From: Malania oleifera
Lineage: Eukaryota > Streptophyta > Magnoliopsida > Santalales > Ximeniaceae
NCBI RefSeq assembly: GCF_029873635.1
Contig: NC_080420.1
Location: forward strand, 123,574,719-123,638,718
Direction of reading: 5' to 3'
DNA length: 64,000 nt
Positions 49,122-62,500 of this stretch are shown one piece after another. The stretch's first letter is position 1, and each line of letters opens with the position of its first letter. The notes under the pieces are model-generated. The model saw only the letters and a program-made list of their open reading frames with translations, had not been told where the DNA came from and made no database searches. The translations under genes were made by a program, and so were the position numbers.

Positions 49122-50449
49122 TAGACTTATCTAAATATTTTAAAACTAATCTACATATTTAGAATTGCATGCTTGATACTTGAGTTTGCCAAACATCCTC
49201 TGAGAATATAATATTATAATACAACACTATTACAACTAATTTCACATGCTTTTCTATTACACCCAACATTAAACGTGAAGGTTGCGAGGGCTTAAATAAT
49301 AATGCGTTATCGCTATTTTAATTTATAAACTTATTAAATATATGTAAATTGTACCTAAAAATTTATTTAATTTTCAATTTTAACTTTCTACAAGTTAATC
49401 AATATGCTTGTGTATAAAATTAAATATTATAAATATGAAATGATTGAAATATATGTACTTGTGTGTAATAATGTAGTTGTAATTACTTGTGAAGAGAACA
49501 ATTTGTAAAATTATTAAGTTGCGTCGAAAGTATGAATTCATATATTAAATCTAAATTTGTGTGAACTTGAATGAGACTTAATATAATATTGTATCGAATA
49601 TTTTTTGATACCATACAAATCCAAATATAAGGTTTAGAATTTAGAGTCCAAATACATAGTTAGTGTTCAAATTTTTAACTTTAATCTCATTAAATTGTAA
49701 AGCTATAAAATTTTAAAAATTAAAATGAGGTTTTAGAAAAACTAGGGGAGAAAATATAATTTTATTTTCATTTTTAATTTTCAAAGGATTATGAAAATAC
49801 CAAATGGTTTTCCATATTTTAATATTTGCATAGAAAATATAAAAATAATAAAGTTAATCTAAATATTTATGACAAAAATAAATAAAAATATTTTTAGCCT
49901 TTCATAAAAATATTGAAAAATAAAAAAATAATAATATTTTTTGAATTACTTGAAAATACTAAAAATTTAAAAAAAAATTCACAAGAAAATAGATCGTAAC
50001 TTACAAGAAAATATTGCAAATCCTTATCTAACAAAAGAGAGCTAACATATTGAATCACCTTTTTTTTCATGTGAACCCGTATTGGTTAGAGGTCGTTTTT
50101 ACTCAATAATAAGCTATAGAAAAACTATAAAAAATGTATTTTAAAATTACTTACACTTTATTTGGATGAAATGATTCGGAGAGAAAAGAAAAGAAAGGAA
50201 AAGAAAATCTCTACTTCGTTATTAGTGTATACCTGTAAATACATTAGGTTTAATTTAATAATATAGCCTAGGGATCTCATTGAAAAAAAAAAAAATGCGT
50301 ATCAAAATCACTCATATTTTGTTTGGATTAAATGGTTTGGAGAGAAAGGAAAAGAAAAGGAGAGGAAAGGAAAGGAAAGTCCCCATTTTGTTTTGATCGA
50401 ATGCGTTAGAGACGACGTCGTTAATACGGGCTCTCGACGTTCCCGCCCG
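49122..50449. other. AT-rich intergenic DNA upstream of HASPIN
   Basis: Mostly AT-rich, no gene. Two related blocks, TTTGGATGAAATGATTCGGAGAGAAAAG (50160-50187) and TTTGGATTAAATGGTTTGGAGAGAAAGG (50322-50349), each followed by AAGGAAAAG purine runs, form a local duplication or MITE remnants within 430 bp of the HASPIN start codon. The HASPIN promoter should lie in 50200-50480, but I cannot place a TATA box. Confidence 0.5.
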
Positions 50450-50579
50450 AACTTCAAAATCCCCACTTCTCCCTTTCTCTCTCCTCTCTGGAAAATCCGT
50501 GCGTCGGCTGACAGGACAAGCACACTCTCCGAAACCCAACGTCCCTCTCTTCCTCTTGCTCTCTCTCTGTTAACTTACA

Positions 50580-53500
50580 ATGGCTTCGCAGGCAGGTAAG
50601 AGCAGGAGGACTTTTACTCGGGGCAGAGAGATAGCCCTATTTCCTTATCATCTTCAATCTTCTGTTCATAATTTAATGCAACATCCCGCATCACAGGTGC
50701 GAGTGGTGGAGATCTCTGGTCAGAAATCATAGCCATGGAACAAGAACAAGATCAGCAGCAGCAACCTCAAATCGCTGTAATTTACAGAAGAAGAAAACCC
50801 AACAAGGCCCATAAAGATTTAGTAGAACCGTAGGTCTTGGCGGTTAATTTCTAAATCACGACGTTTAATTTCAACCCATGTTTTGTTCTTGCTCCTCAAA
50901 ATTGATCTTATTTGGTCTTCGTTTCTCTCTTTCTTTTTTTTTTTTTTTTTTTTTCAGAATCAAATCCAATCCCAATCCCTGCCATGGGGCTCGGATGAGT
51001 TTGGCTCCCAACAAGCGGGTCAGTTGGAATCGTTCCCTCTCTACCAGGTTAATTTAATCTCTACCCTGATTCCTTAAATTAGCTATCTGCCAATCTAATA
51101 TGCTCCCATTCATTTTTTTTAATGAAATTAATTAGTACTTTAATTTTATTTTTGGCCTTTTAATAATTTAATTAACTTCATTTTCCATGTATCTAATGTT
51201 TACTCTCTGGCCACTAAGAACTATTGCAAATATCTGTGATCAAATAATAGTTAATTTTTTTTTTCTCAAAGTCTAGAATTTGCATTGGAATATTTTAAAG
51301 AAGTGAAAAAATTGACAGAAGAAGACAGATAGTTATAGTTGTGAGATACAACAACAACAACAAATGAAGCCTTAAGTCCCTGTAGGTGGGGTTATGGAAA
51401 TTTGCATAATTGTGGGCAACCTCCTCCAACAATAAGGATTCATAACATAGACATAGAGATCAGTTACCTAATATTTTTCTATTTTGCACTAGTTTTACTG
51501 TTCAACCAGTGCTTCTAAAGAAGTATTACACTGAGTAAAGAAATGGAAACAAAAGTGGGGGAATTTTTTTCTATAAGTGTAGGAGATATCAAATATTGCA
51601 AATTTTATGTTCTTGTTTGAGTTTTAGTTAGTGCTTTGCGTGTTAGGATTTATTTATATTTGATGTTTCTGAATTTTGATTAAACTGATTAATGCAGGAG
51701 TAAGTATTTAGAGATTTGTTTGAATGACACCCAGTTTGTGCGTGGTAGTGCATTAAATGTTTTGTCCTGCTACTTTATGCAGCATTGTCATTTTTTGAAA
51801 TCAATCTGCTGCAGCCCAGTCATATACCTTCAGAAAATTTTGGTTTTCTGCTTGTTAAAATGCATCTTACTAGCAGCTGAGCTGATCTTCTACATAACAG
51901 GTCCCCTAACTGACTAAAATCCAATCTCCCTGCAGTTAGATTGCCTTCATATATTGGTAGCTTTAATTATGGTTTTGAAACTGAATTTCAATGCGAGTTT
52001 CTGAAAAATTTTATCGAATTGTGTTCCCTGCCCATATATATATACTTTTTTGCATGATTAAATGTCACCAGAAATGTATTCTTAGCAGTTAGCACACACT
52101 GTTGCAAATGTATGGCGGCTTACTTTTTATGATTTGGGTGAAAATACATAAAGTTGCAATTTAAGATTTTCATATTTGTGCTTGGCAGAGGGAGGACGAG
52201 CATTGCAATTGCTACATGTGTGGATTATCAGCCTCAACAAAGAAAGCCAAAAAGAAAAGCTAAACCACCTCTTCCCAAAGTATGATCCTCATACTCTTTC
52301 TTTTGTTTCCTAAATTTAATAGATTATGTCCACTGCTTGACTATCATATATTTGAGCAATTTCACTGGCATGTGGTTAATTCACGTTTGGGAAACAGAAA
52401 ATAAGGATAAAAACTGATAAAAAATTGAATTCTGATTTTTCTGAAATTTCCACTACCAATATTATCAGTGTTTTAAGCTATTGCGATTCCTTAATATGCA
52501 TCAAAATTATGTTAGGGGGGAGGTTACATATTTATTACGATTCCTTCATGCTACCTAACGATTTTGCTGTTTACAGGGAAAAGTTGTGCATCTTCCAAAC
52601 TACGAAAGAGAGCGAGCATACTTTGAAGAGGTTGATGCATTTGAATTGTTGGAGGAGAGCCCCTCACCTAAGCACTTTGGTACATGGGCCATGGGCATCC
52701 AACGTGATAGTGTTGCTATACCACCTTTGTCTTCAGTGTTAGAAAAATGGTTAATCTCCAAGAAGTTAAATTACAGTTGTGGACCTTCTCATTCCCTGTC
52801 CAAGATATTAGAAACTTCAGCAATATCAGAGTCAAAAAGCAGTGATGGTTTTGACTCTACAAATGTAAAAACCCCAGAAAAAGCTTCTCAGCAAAGCCAT
52901 AGGGGTGTACATTCTGTTCAGAACATGTTTAATTCCAGTTTCATGAGCAAAAATGTTTTTGAAAGGTGCATGTTTTCAGAAAAGAGCACTGCTGAATCCT
53001 TAAATGCTGGTGATGGCGGTCATGAAGATTTGGAAGTTGCAGTAAAGAAACTCTCTCTTGCATCTCAATCTTCTTCACTCTATAGTGATTACGAGGTGCC
53101 ATTTTCAGCACTGTTAGCAATCTGTGGACAGTCAGCTCCTTCAACGCTATCAGATGCATTCTCTGATTATTGGTTTGTTCTTTTCTTTTTGGAGTTGCCT
53201 ACTAGTTTTTCTTAACAAGTTGCACAGATACCATTTATATATTTTCGTACATTGAGAAAAATACTTGCATAGATACCTAACTAGATATTTTTTTTTCATT
53301 TTCTTAATTAGCTATAATTCTTTAATGGAGTCCTGCTTATTTCTCTGCACCATTCCTGTTGCCTCACCATGTTGCTGCAATGAGCCCTGACAAAATTTCA
53401 TGTAGCTTTTTTCATGTATGGAAACTGGCTTCCAAGTTCCAAGTAAAATTTTGTAGCTACTTAGAATGTTGTAAGATTCTTAATCCTATGTTTGGGAGCA

Positions 53501-56500
53501 TGGAATTCAGACCTTGGATTTGGATTTGTGGATTTAGATAACACGTAGTACAAAATTGTATTGAGTTTCCTCCAAATCCACACAAATTCAAATCCAAGCC
53601 CCAAAAATCCATGCTCCCAAACACTACCTTGAGTTCTTTATTATTTTGTTTTTTGGAATTTTTATCAGTAGACTCTGTTCATTTGGCTTAACTAAGTTTT
53701 ATGTTGCTTTGTATCTTTATGGTCTTTTATTCTCATTATATTTTTTTATTTTTTTTCTTTTTATTTTTATTTTTTTTCATGTCATTCTTTAAAGAAATTC
53801 ACTTACCTATGTTTGGGAGCATGGAATTTGGAACTTCAATTTGGATTTGTGTGGATATGGACAAAATGTGTATGACATCGTATTAAGTTTCTCCCAAACC
53901 CACACAAATCCAAATCCAAGCCCTTAAATCCACACTCCAAAACACTATGGTATTTTTAGAAGAGCATTGTATGAACCAGTTTTGGTTGGAGCAAAAATAA
54001 AAATAAAAGATTGATTCATGTCTTTCCAAAACTGGAATTAGATAAGCAGGCTGCAATATATAGTAGCATAATACAACCATTTCTTGTTGCCTCCACAGAA
54101 GCATGGATTGTCTGACATAATTGCATGATTTATTTTTTGAATAGTACTTAAGGATATGAGGGAGTATACCATAATTGGGCATGGTGGCTTCAAGGTTCAA
54201 CTTTCTCTTTGAATGTTTACGAAGTTTTTCTGAAGATGTTATATATACAAACATGAAAGGCTAAGGAAGCTGTCTATTTTACATAAAATCATCTGAATTT
54301 GAGCGGATATGGACATATCCTTGATAATTAGAGGCCTTCGATTTAATTTCACGTTTATGGCTCTGAACAATGTTGAGTTTTTAAGTTATCATATTTTTCT
54401 TCTGCCTTTTTTCTGTTGGGATGGGGTGGAGGTGAAATTTTATAGGTGTTTTTGTTCTGGGATTTTACTTATATTCATAAATGGTTGTTTAATTATTCTC
54501 AGTTTCTGACACTTTTAATGGATTAGTATTACTTGCCACTCTGCTACTATGTTCTCATCTATTTTTTCAGAAAAGATTTTAGCTGAATGTGGATGTTCCA
54601 TCTGATGCAGTTACTCAGAGGGTATAGTCAAGGTTGGTGAAGGTACATATGGAGAAGCTTTCATGATTGGTAAAACTGTCTGCAAAATTGTTCCAATTGA
54701 TGGTGATTTACGAGTGAATGGTGAAGTGCAAAAGGTATTCATTATAAAATACATATCTTTTTCCAATGGATTATTGTTCCTCTCACCCTCTCTGGATTTC
54801 TGAATCATATTTGGATCAAAATCATCCATTAATATAGAAAATTATTCAGAGCTGAGGGAAGGAGCGATAAAGGTCTATGGAGTTGTCATTCATCGTGTTT
54901 TAGGTTTATTTATTTGTTAGGTAACATTAAGCTGGCTGGTATTCATCAGGGCACTTACCAGGTGTTAGGCTGTTGTAAACACTAACATTGTCTTGCTGCC
55001 TTTCCATGAAAAGCTTCGTGAATGCCAGGAAACTGCCTTTATTAACGCTAACTAGTTCTAGAACTGGAATATTTGAATTTTTTTTTCACATGGATGAATA
55101 ATGATATTGTATTTGGTCAAATGGCATGGTTTGTGGATTATTTAGAAAAGTATGTTTAACATCTTGAAATACAAACTCAGTTTAGTGGGAATATATTTGT
55201 GTAATGGACTTTTTATGTTGTGGTTTACTGTTTTGCAGAGATCAGAGGAATTGCTTGAGGAAGTCATGCTGTCTCACACTCTTAATTGTTTAAGAGGAGA
55301 CGAGGATCAGGTTTATAATGCCTGTACTTCCTTCATAAAAACAATAGAGTATGTTTTCTGCATAACTTGCTTTCTATTACTTTGCAACTAACAGCCAATC
55401 TGAGGTACTGTCATAGCTGGTCAGCCTGTTCGGCTCTCATACTTTTAAAGGGAGTCCCCAGGCCACAAGGCTCCCCGCTTTGCGAGAGTAGGGGGAGGCT
55501 TGTCACGGTGTGTGCAGCTGGCAGCCTTACTCCTGCTTTTTATGCTGAGAGGCTGTTTCCTTGGACTCAAACCATAACCAACCAGTCACAAAGGAGCAAC
55601 CTGACCATTGATCCAAGGCCCGCCCTCTAGCTCTCATACTTTTCTAGCCTGAAGATGAAAAGTTGGAAACAGGTCTGCCATATGTATGTGGTGTCTGGAA
55701 ATAACGAAGAGGAGTTTCCCAAGCTGGCAGTTGGCAAAGTTCTAGGTTTATAGTTGATGTTCTCTTTCATATTTTAAGGCAAGGAGGACAGATAAGCTAG
55801 GTAGAGATTCGTATGCCGAGCCCAAAAAAAAGAGAGGAGAGAGAAAAGGTAGAGAGTCATAGTGAGAATGCTACAGCCTTTGGTTATTTTTTGCATGTTT
55901 ACACAAACGTAACTTAAATAATTAGCATTGTTCCAACTCTGTGAACTCCCTGTTTCTGTTCCTCCATCTCTTCCCCCTCCCTTCTCCACCCAGTCAACTA
56001 ATAATATGTTTTTGACTTTGTGCTTGCATGCATTTATGCTCACTAGTAAATAATAAAATGAGCAATTGTTGTATAATTTAAATATCTGTGATGTAGTTTG
56101 GATTTTTTAAAATCAATTGATAATACGCTTTCGTTGTTTAAAGTTTCTAGTGTTTATAGTTTTATCTTGGACATCTCATGAAGTATCAGATGCATATTAA
56201 AGAAATGTAAAGAGTGTTGTTACATATACAGTAAGAATATAAACAAGATGCTCTTATAGAAAATTTTTAATTCTTATTTTTTGTAAACTTGCTATGTAGT
56301 TATCTAGTGTTACTATACACATTCTAAAATAAACTAGTAATACTGTCACAACTTGTTAGGAATATACGAACAAATTCCCGAAACCTGTGAGAAACAAATA
56401 GAGAAAGAATAACGCCAAAGAAAAATTCAATCACACGCACAAGACAATATTTACGTGATTCGGCAATTTTGCCTACGTCCACGGAGTTGCAGGGATTTCA

Positions 56501-59500
56501 ATATTATCAGGATGAAAGCACAGAGAGTGTGGCGATACAATTCTCTCGCTCTCGCTCTCTCTCGCGGATACAACCACACAAACCCTAATCACCCGAAAGC
56601 ACCCTTTTTATATGTTGCGCCTAGGGTTCCGTTCCGAATGGGCTCCAAAGCCTTCACTCCATGGACTAAGCCTTAGGATAGAAATCTCTAATTAAACAGA
56701 GGTCCGGTCGTCATCCAAATTAAGACACAACTAGGCTCCACAAAAGCCCAACAAATCTCCCACTTGGAGACTAGTTCAATCACCAATATCAACTGCAATC
56801 CTCCTGAAAAACAATCCCTCATCCTTGCAACTCAACCTCCTCTCCTTAAGCTAGAAGACCAACTGAAGCTGCACACAGCTTTAGTTTCTCAATAGTAACA
56901 CCCTTAGTCAACATGTCTGCTGGGTTCTTAGATCCACATATCTTTTCAAGTATTACCAGCTTATCTTCAACAAGGTAACGGATAAAGTGGTATTTTGTTT
57001 GTATGTGTTTCGACTTTGAATGAAAAGCCGAATTTTTGGCAAGAAAAATTGCACTCTGACTGTCACTGTGTAGAATGCCCGTCTTCTGCTTCTTACCCAG
57101 TTCCTCTAAGAAACCATGTAGCCAAATCATCTCCTTTCCAGCTTCAGTTGCTGCAACATACTCAGTTTCTGTAGTAGACAAAGTAACAATCTTTTGCAAA
57201 TTAGAAGCCCAAGATATAGCTATACCACCCAAAGTAAATACAAATCCAGTAGTACTCTTTCTACTATCATTATCACCAGCAAAATCAGCGTCTACATAAC
57301 CCTGTAGTTTCAAACTTGCACCAGTGAAGCAAAGACATGTATTTGATGAACTCCTCAAATATCTTAGAATCCACTTTACTGCCTCCCAATGCTGCTTTCC
57401 TGGCCTACTCATGAATCTACTAACGACTCCCACTGCATGTGCAATGTCTGGCCTTGTACACACCATAGCATACATCAAGCTACCAATAGCTGAAGCATAG
57501 GGCACCTTGCTCATATGGTCCCTTTCTTCTTCTGTCTTCGGTGACTGTTCCTTGCTTAGTTTGAAATGACTCCCCAAGGGTATGTTCACTGGTTTAGATT
57601 CATTCATGTTGAATCTGCTGAGAATTTTCTTCACATACTCTGACTGTGAAAGCTTCAATGTACCAGTAGCCTTGTCTCTAATAATTCTCATTCCAAGGAT
57701 TTGCTTTGCAGCTCCCAAATCCTTCATTGCAAACTGTTCTGACAATTGCTTCTTCAGATTATTAATCTCTTCAATGTTAGACCCTGCAATAAGCATATCA
57801 TCTACATATAGCAGTAAAATGATATAAGAATTGTCAAAGAACTTAACATAACAACAGTGATCAGCTTCACATCTCTTGAACTCAATTTTATGCATAAAGC
57901 TATCAAACTTCTTATACCACTATCTTGGAGCTTGTTTTAGACCATACAAGCTCTTTTTCAGTTTGCAGACTAAATTCTCTTGTCTCTGGACAATGAACCC
58001 TTCTGGCTGAATCATGTAGATGTCTTCCTCCAAGTCACCGTGAAGGAATGCCGTTTTCACATCTAACTGCTCAAGATGTAGATTTTCTGCAGCCACCATT
58101 CCCAGTACCAGTCTAATTGTTGATATCTTCACAACTGGAGAAAATATTTCTGTAAAGTCAATGCCTTCCTTTTGCTGAAACCCTTTGACAACTAATCTGG
58201 CTTTGTAGCGCTTCCTACCATCATGTTCGTTCTTTATTCTGTATACCCACTTGTTATGCAGAGCCTTCTTCCCTACTGGCAATTCAGTTAGTTCCCATGT
58301 CTGATTCCCCAACAAGGAGTCCATCTCATCCTTCATGGCTAACTCCCACTTGCTTGAACTCTTGTCCTGCAAGGCTTCATCATAACACTCTGGCTCACCA
58401 CCATCAGTTAGCAGAAGATAATTTAAAGCAGGTGAATAACGCTGTGGAGGTCTAGTGGCCCTGGAAGATCTACGGACCGCAGCTACAGGTGTAATTTGAA
58501 TTTCCTGCAATTCTACATTCTCCCTATTATCTTCACCCCTTTCCTGGACAGTATTTTAGTCAACTCATCTAAGTTAATAAACTTAGAATTTTTCTGATCT
58601 ATCGCTGTGACATCTGACACTACAGTTGACCTATCCTTGTACATAACCTGTTCGTTAAATATCACATTCCTACTTCTGATGATTTTCCTGTTTTGTTCAT
58701 CCCAAAACCGATAGCCAAATTTCTCATCACCATAGCCAATGAAATAGCATATTTTGGACTTTGCATCAAGTTTACTACGAGCATCAGAATCAACATAAAC
58801 ATAAGAAACACAACCAAAAACTTTTAAGTAAGAAAAATTTACCTCTTTATCGCTCCAAATCTCTTCAGGAAGTCTAAACTCCATGGGAACTGAAGGTCCT
58901 TGGTTTATCAGATAAGCTGCAGTACTGACAGCATCAGCCCAAAAAATTTTTGGTAATCCAGCATGTAGCCTCATACTCCTGGCATGCTCGTTGAGAGTTC
59001 TGTTCATGCGCTCAGCCACACCATTCTGCTGTGGTGTCCCAGGAATGGTCTTTTCCATTTTGATTCCATGTGCAGCACAATACTCTCTGAACCCTCCATC
59101 TATGTACTCTCCTCCGTTGTCCGACCTCAAACACTTTACTTTCAAACCTGTCTCAGTCTCAACCATAGCCTTCCACTTCTTAAAAGTTTCAAATACATCA
59201 TATTTATTTCTCAGAAAATAAACCCATACCTTTCTGGTTGAGTCATCAATGAAAGTAACGTAGTACCTTGAACCCCCAAGGGATGCAACAGGAGAAGGAC
59301 CCCATAAATCTGTGTGCACTAACTCCAATTTTTCAGCCTTCGGTGTTCTGCCACTTTTCAAGAAACTCACCCTTTTCTGCTTTCCTAAGATGCAGCTTTT
59401 ACACAATTCAAAATCAACAGACTTCAATTCCGGCAGTTTCCCTCTTGACAGCAGCATCTTCATCCCCTTCTCACTCATGTGACCAAGTCTGCGGTGCCAT

Positions 59501-62500
59501 AAGCTTGTATCAGTATTTGCTTCAGCAATTGCAATTGTATCTCTTGGACTTGACGTCATGTATAAAGTACCAGATTTCTTTCCACGAGCCAATACTCTGG
59601 CTCCCTTTGTAACCTTCCAAGTGCCACCAGCAAACAACATCGCATGCCCTTCATCATCAAGCTGTCCGACAAAAATCAAATTCCTTCTCAGGTCATGAAT
59701 ATGTCGTACCTTCTCTAGTAACCAAACAGACCCATTTGGCAGTGACATCCGGACGTTTCCCATACCCACAACATCCAAGGCTGTACCATCAGCCAAATAT
59801 ACGTTACCAAAATCTCCTGCTACATAATTCTGTATGATTTCATGGTGTGAAGTAGTATGAAATGAAGCTCCTGAGTCCAAAACCCAATCATCAAGTGGAC
59901 TGTCTACTGCAAGAAGTAGTGCATCCTGTACCTCTTCTGTTACAGCATTAGCGGAATCATCCTCACTCCTCTTCTTAAGACTTTTGCATTGTCTCCTAAA
60001 GTGACCTGTTTTCCCGCAGTTCCAGCATTGTCCCTTTTGGCCAGGTCTGGACTTACTTCTGTTTCGATTATAGTTTCTGGATTTTGATCTACCCCGATCT
60101 GAATTTCGGTCATTACCTCTGCCTCTGGTCTCAAGATTTAGGGCAGAGCCGGATCCTGAGGTTTCGCCTACATCTCTTCTGCGAATCTCCTCAGCCAGAA
60201 TTAAATCCCGTATATCATTATACTTCAGTTTTTTCTTTCCAGTAGAATTGCTTACTGCCATCCTCATTGCCTCCCAACTGTTTGGCAACGAAGCCAAAAC
60301 GATCAGTGCACGAATCTCATCATCAAAATCAATTTCTACCGACGATAATTGATTTGTGATAGTATTGAACTCATTCAGATGTTGTGCTATAGATGCGTTT
60401 TCTGTCATCTTTAAATTAAATAATTTCTTCATCAGATGTACCTTGTTATTTGCTGATGGTTTTTCATACATACCAGATAGAGCCTTCATCAAATCTGCTG
60501 TAGTTTTCTCCTTCACGACGTTGTGTGCAACAGACCTGGACAGAGTTAATCTTATAACTCCCAGTACCTGTCTGTCAAGGAGTGTCCATTCCTCGTCCTT
60601 CATAGTAGCAGGTTTTTCTCCTAGAAGCGGTAGATGTAACTTCTTCCCATAGAGATAATCCTCGATCTGCATCCTCCAGATTCCAAAGTCTGTGCCGTCA
60701 AACTTTTCTATTCCAGACGCCCTTCCTACTTCCTCTGCCATTGCTCCCACTCGAACCTAACCCTAGGCTCTGATACCAGTTGTTAGGAATATACGAACAA
60801 ATTCCCGAAACCTGTGAGAAACAAATAGAGAAAGAATAACGCCAAAGAAAAATTCAATCACACGCACAAGACAATATTTACGTGGTTCGGCAATTTTGCC
60901 TACGTCCATGGAGTTGCAGGGATTTCAATATTATCAGGAAGAAAGCACAGAGAGTGTGGCGATACAATTCTCTCGCTCTCGCTCTCTCTCGCGGATACAA
61001 CCACACAAACCCTAATCACCCGAAAGTACCCTTTTTATATGTTGCGCCTAGGGTTCCGTTCCGAATGGGCTCCAAAGCCTTCGCTCCATGGACTAAGCCT
61101 TAGGATAGAAATCTCTAATTAAACAGAGGTCCGGTCGTCATCCAAATTAAGACACAACTAGGCTCCACAAAAGCCCAACACAACTATCCTTTTTTAATTT
61201 AATCTCTAGTGTTGTTCTTAAAATCAAAAATTTAAAAGGGAGTTATATCGTGTATATGAATATATCATATCATGTGAGGGAATTCTTTTTTCATGTGAAC
61301 ATTAAAAATTTTAAATAAATTTATTATTGATTTTATTATGTAAAATATGCTTTGAAAATATTAGACTATTTTTGAATAGCATGTATAGATATAATAGTTT
61401 GTTATATGACAAGAATGTACAAGGTGTTTTGAAAATCTCAAAATTACTGTTTTCTAAAAGAATATTTCCATTTTTATTTTCATGTCTATGTATCCTACTT
61501 TTGATTTTTTTTTCAGTTAACGATTAATTGGTGAGTATTTTTATAATTTAAAATTAATTTTACTTTATTATCTGAAAGATATTTCTGAATTTATGAACTT
61601 ATTATAATATTCATTATTACTATTTAGAGGTTAGATTTATTATTTGTCTGAACTCTATTAGAATTTTATCTAAATTTGTTTGAACTTTATTATTTTAAAG
61701 AGTGTTTTATCCTACTTCTAAAAGATAAGATAAGGATATTTTTGTCTCAAAAGGATTTGCACTATTCTTATTTCTATATATAGCATAGACATGTGTATGA
61801 GAAAGCAAAAGATAGAGCAAGGAAGGAAGTTTAATTCAATGCTTTTGACATAAATATTTACAATCTTGTTCTGCAGTTTAAGGGTCTGAATCTATGATTT
61901 TGACATAAATATTCATGATCTTGTTCTGCAGTTTAAGGGTCTGCCGTGGCAGTTATGATGCTGCCCTGATAAGAGCATGGGAAGATTGGGATGAAAACCA
62001 TGGTTCAGAAAACGATCATCCTAAGGAGTTCCCAGAGAAACAGGTTTTTTGGTTCTTTTCTAAGTTGGTTTTTCTGCATAAATGTGATTTTATGCTTTAG
62101 TAGATATCCATCTCCCTACATGAAGATGTTTTTGGGTTCTGTTTTTTCCTTTTCAAACTAAAATGGTCCAGAAATGAGTATTTTCTTTTTGGTTATCTGT
62201 TAGTGTAAGGTCTATTGGTGGTAATGCCAAAAGCTTGGCTTCAAATCTCCTTGTGAATTTGAATGCTAATTGTCCTTCAACCCTGATCTACTGGTTGCCT
62301 ATCTTAAAAATTTCTCTTTCAATTGTACTTCAAAATCAAACGTAGTAACTATTAAGCTTTGATGATCATTAACCACAGTGACAAGGATTACTATTTTACA
62401 TTTTACAAGCTGCGTAAGTTTCTTTTTAGATTGCTTTACTTAATAAATGTAATGAAATTTCCCGCAGTGCTTTGTTGTGTTTGTTCTTGAACATGGCGGC

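Larger units (their letters stand above)
56354..61180 (-). mobile_element. Tnt1/Tork-like Ty1-copia element in HASPIN intron 7
   Basis: A 4,827-bp element in antisense to the host gene. Two 400-bp LTRs (56354-56753, 60781-61180) differ at five sites by my reading. Target duplication CAACT (56349-56353, 61181-61185). PBS TGGTATCAGAGC at 60767-60778 (minus strand), complementary to initiator Met tRNA. Polypurine tract AAGTGGGAGATT next to the 3' LTR (56754-56770). The single gag-protease-integrase-RT-RNase H frame has one frameshift and one stop codon. The layout PR-INT-RT-RH and the YVDDM RT motif define Ty1-copia. Confidence 0.97.
55349..61931. other. HASPIN intron 7 (6.6 kb)
   Basis: Donor GA|GTATGT at 55348/55349 and acceptor TTCTGCAG at 61931. 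It contains, in order, an antisense SINE (55447-55629), AT-rich DNA, an antisense Copia element (56354-61180) and a tandem duplication of the acceptor region (61843-61943). Without the Copia element and one CAACT the intron is about 1.75 kb. Confidence 0.9.

Noticed and set aside
52941-53159. Minus-strand ORF in HASPIN exon 5
   Set aside because: Antisense shadow of a clear coding exon.
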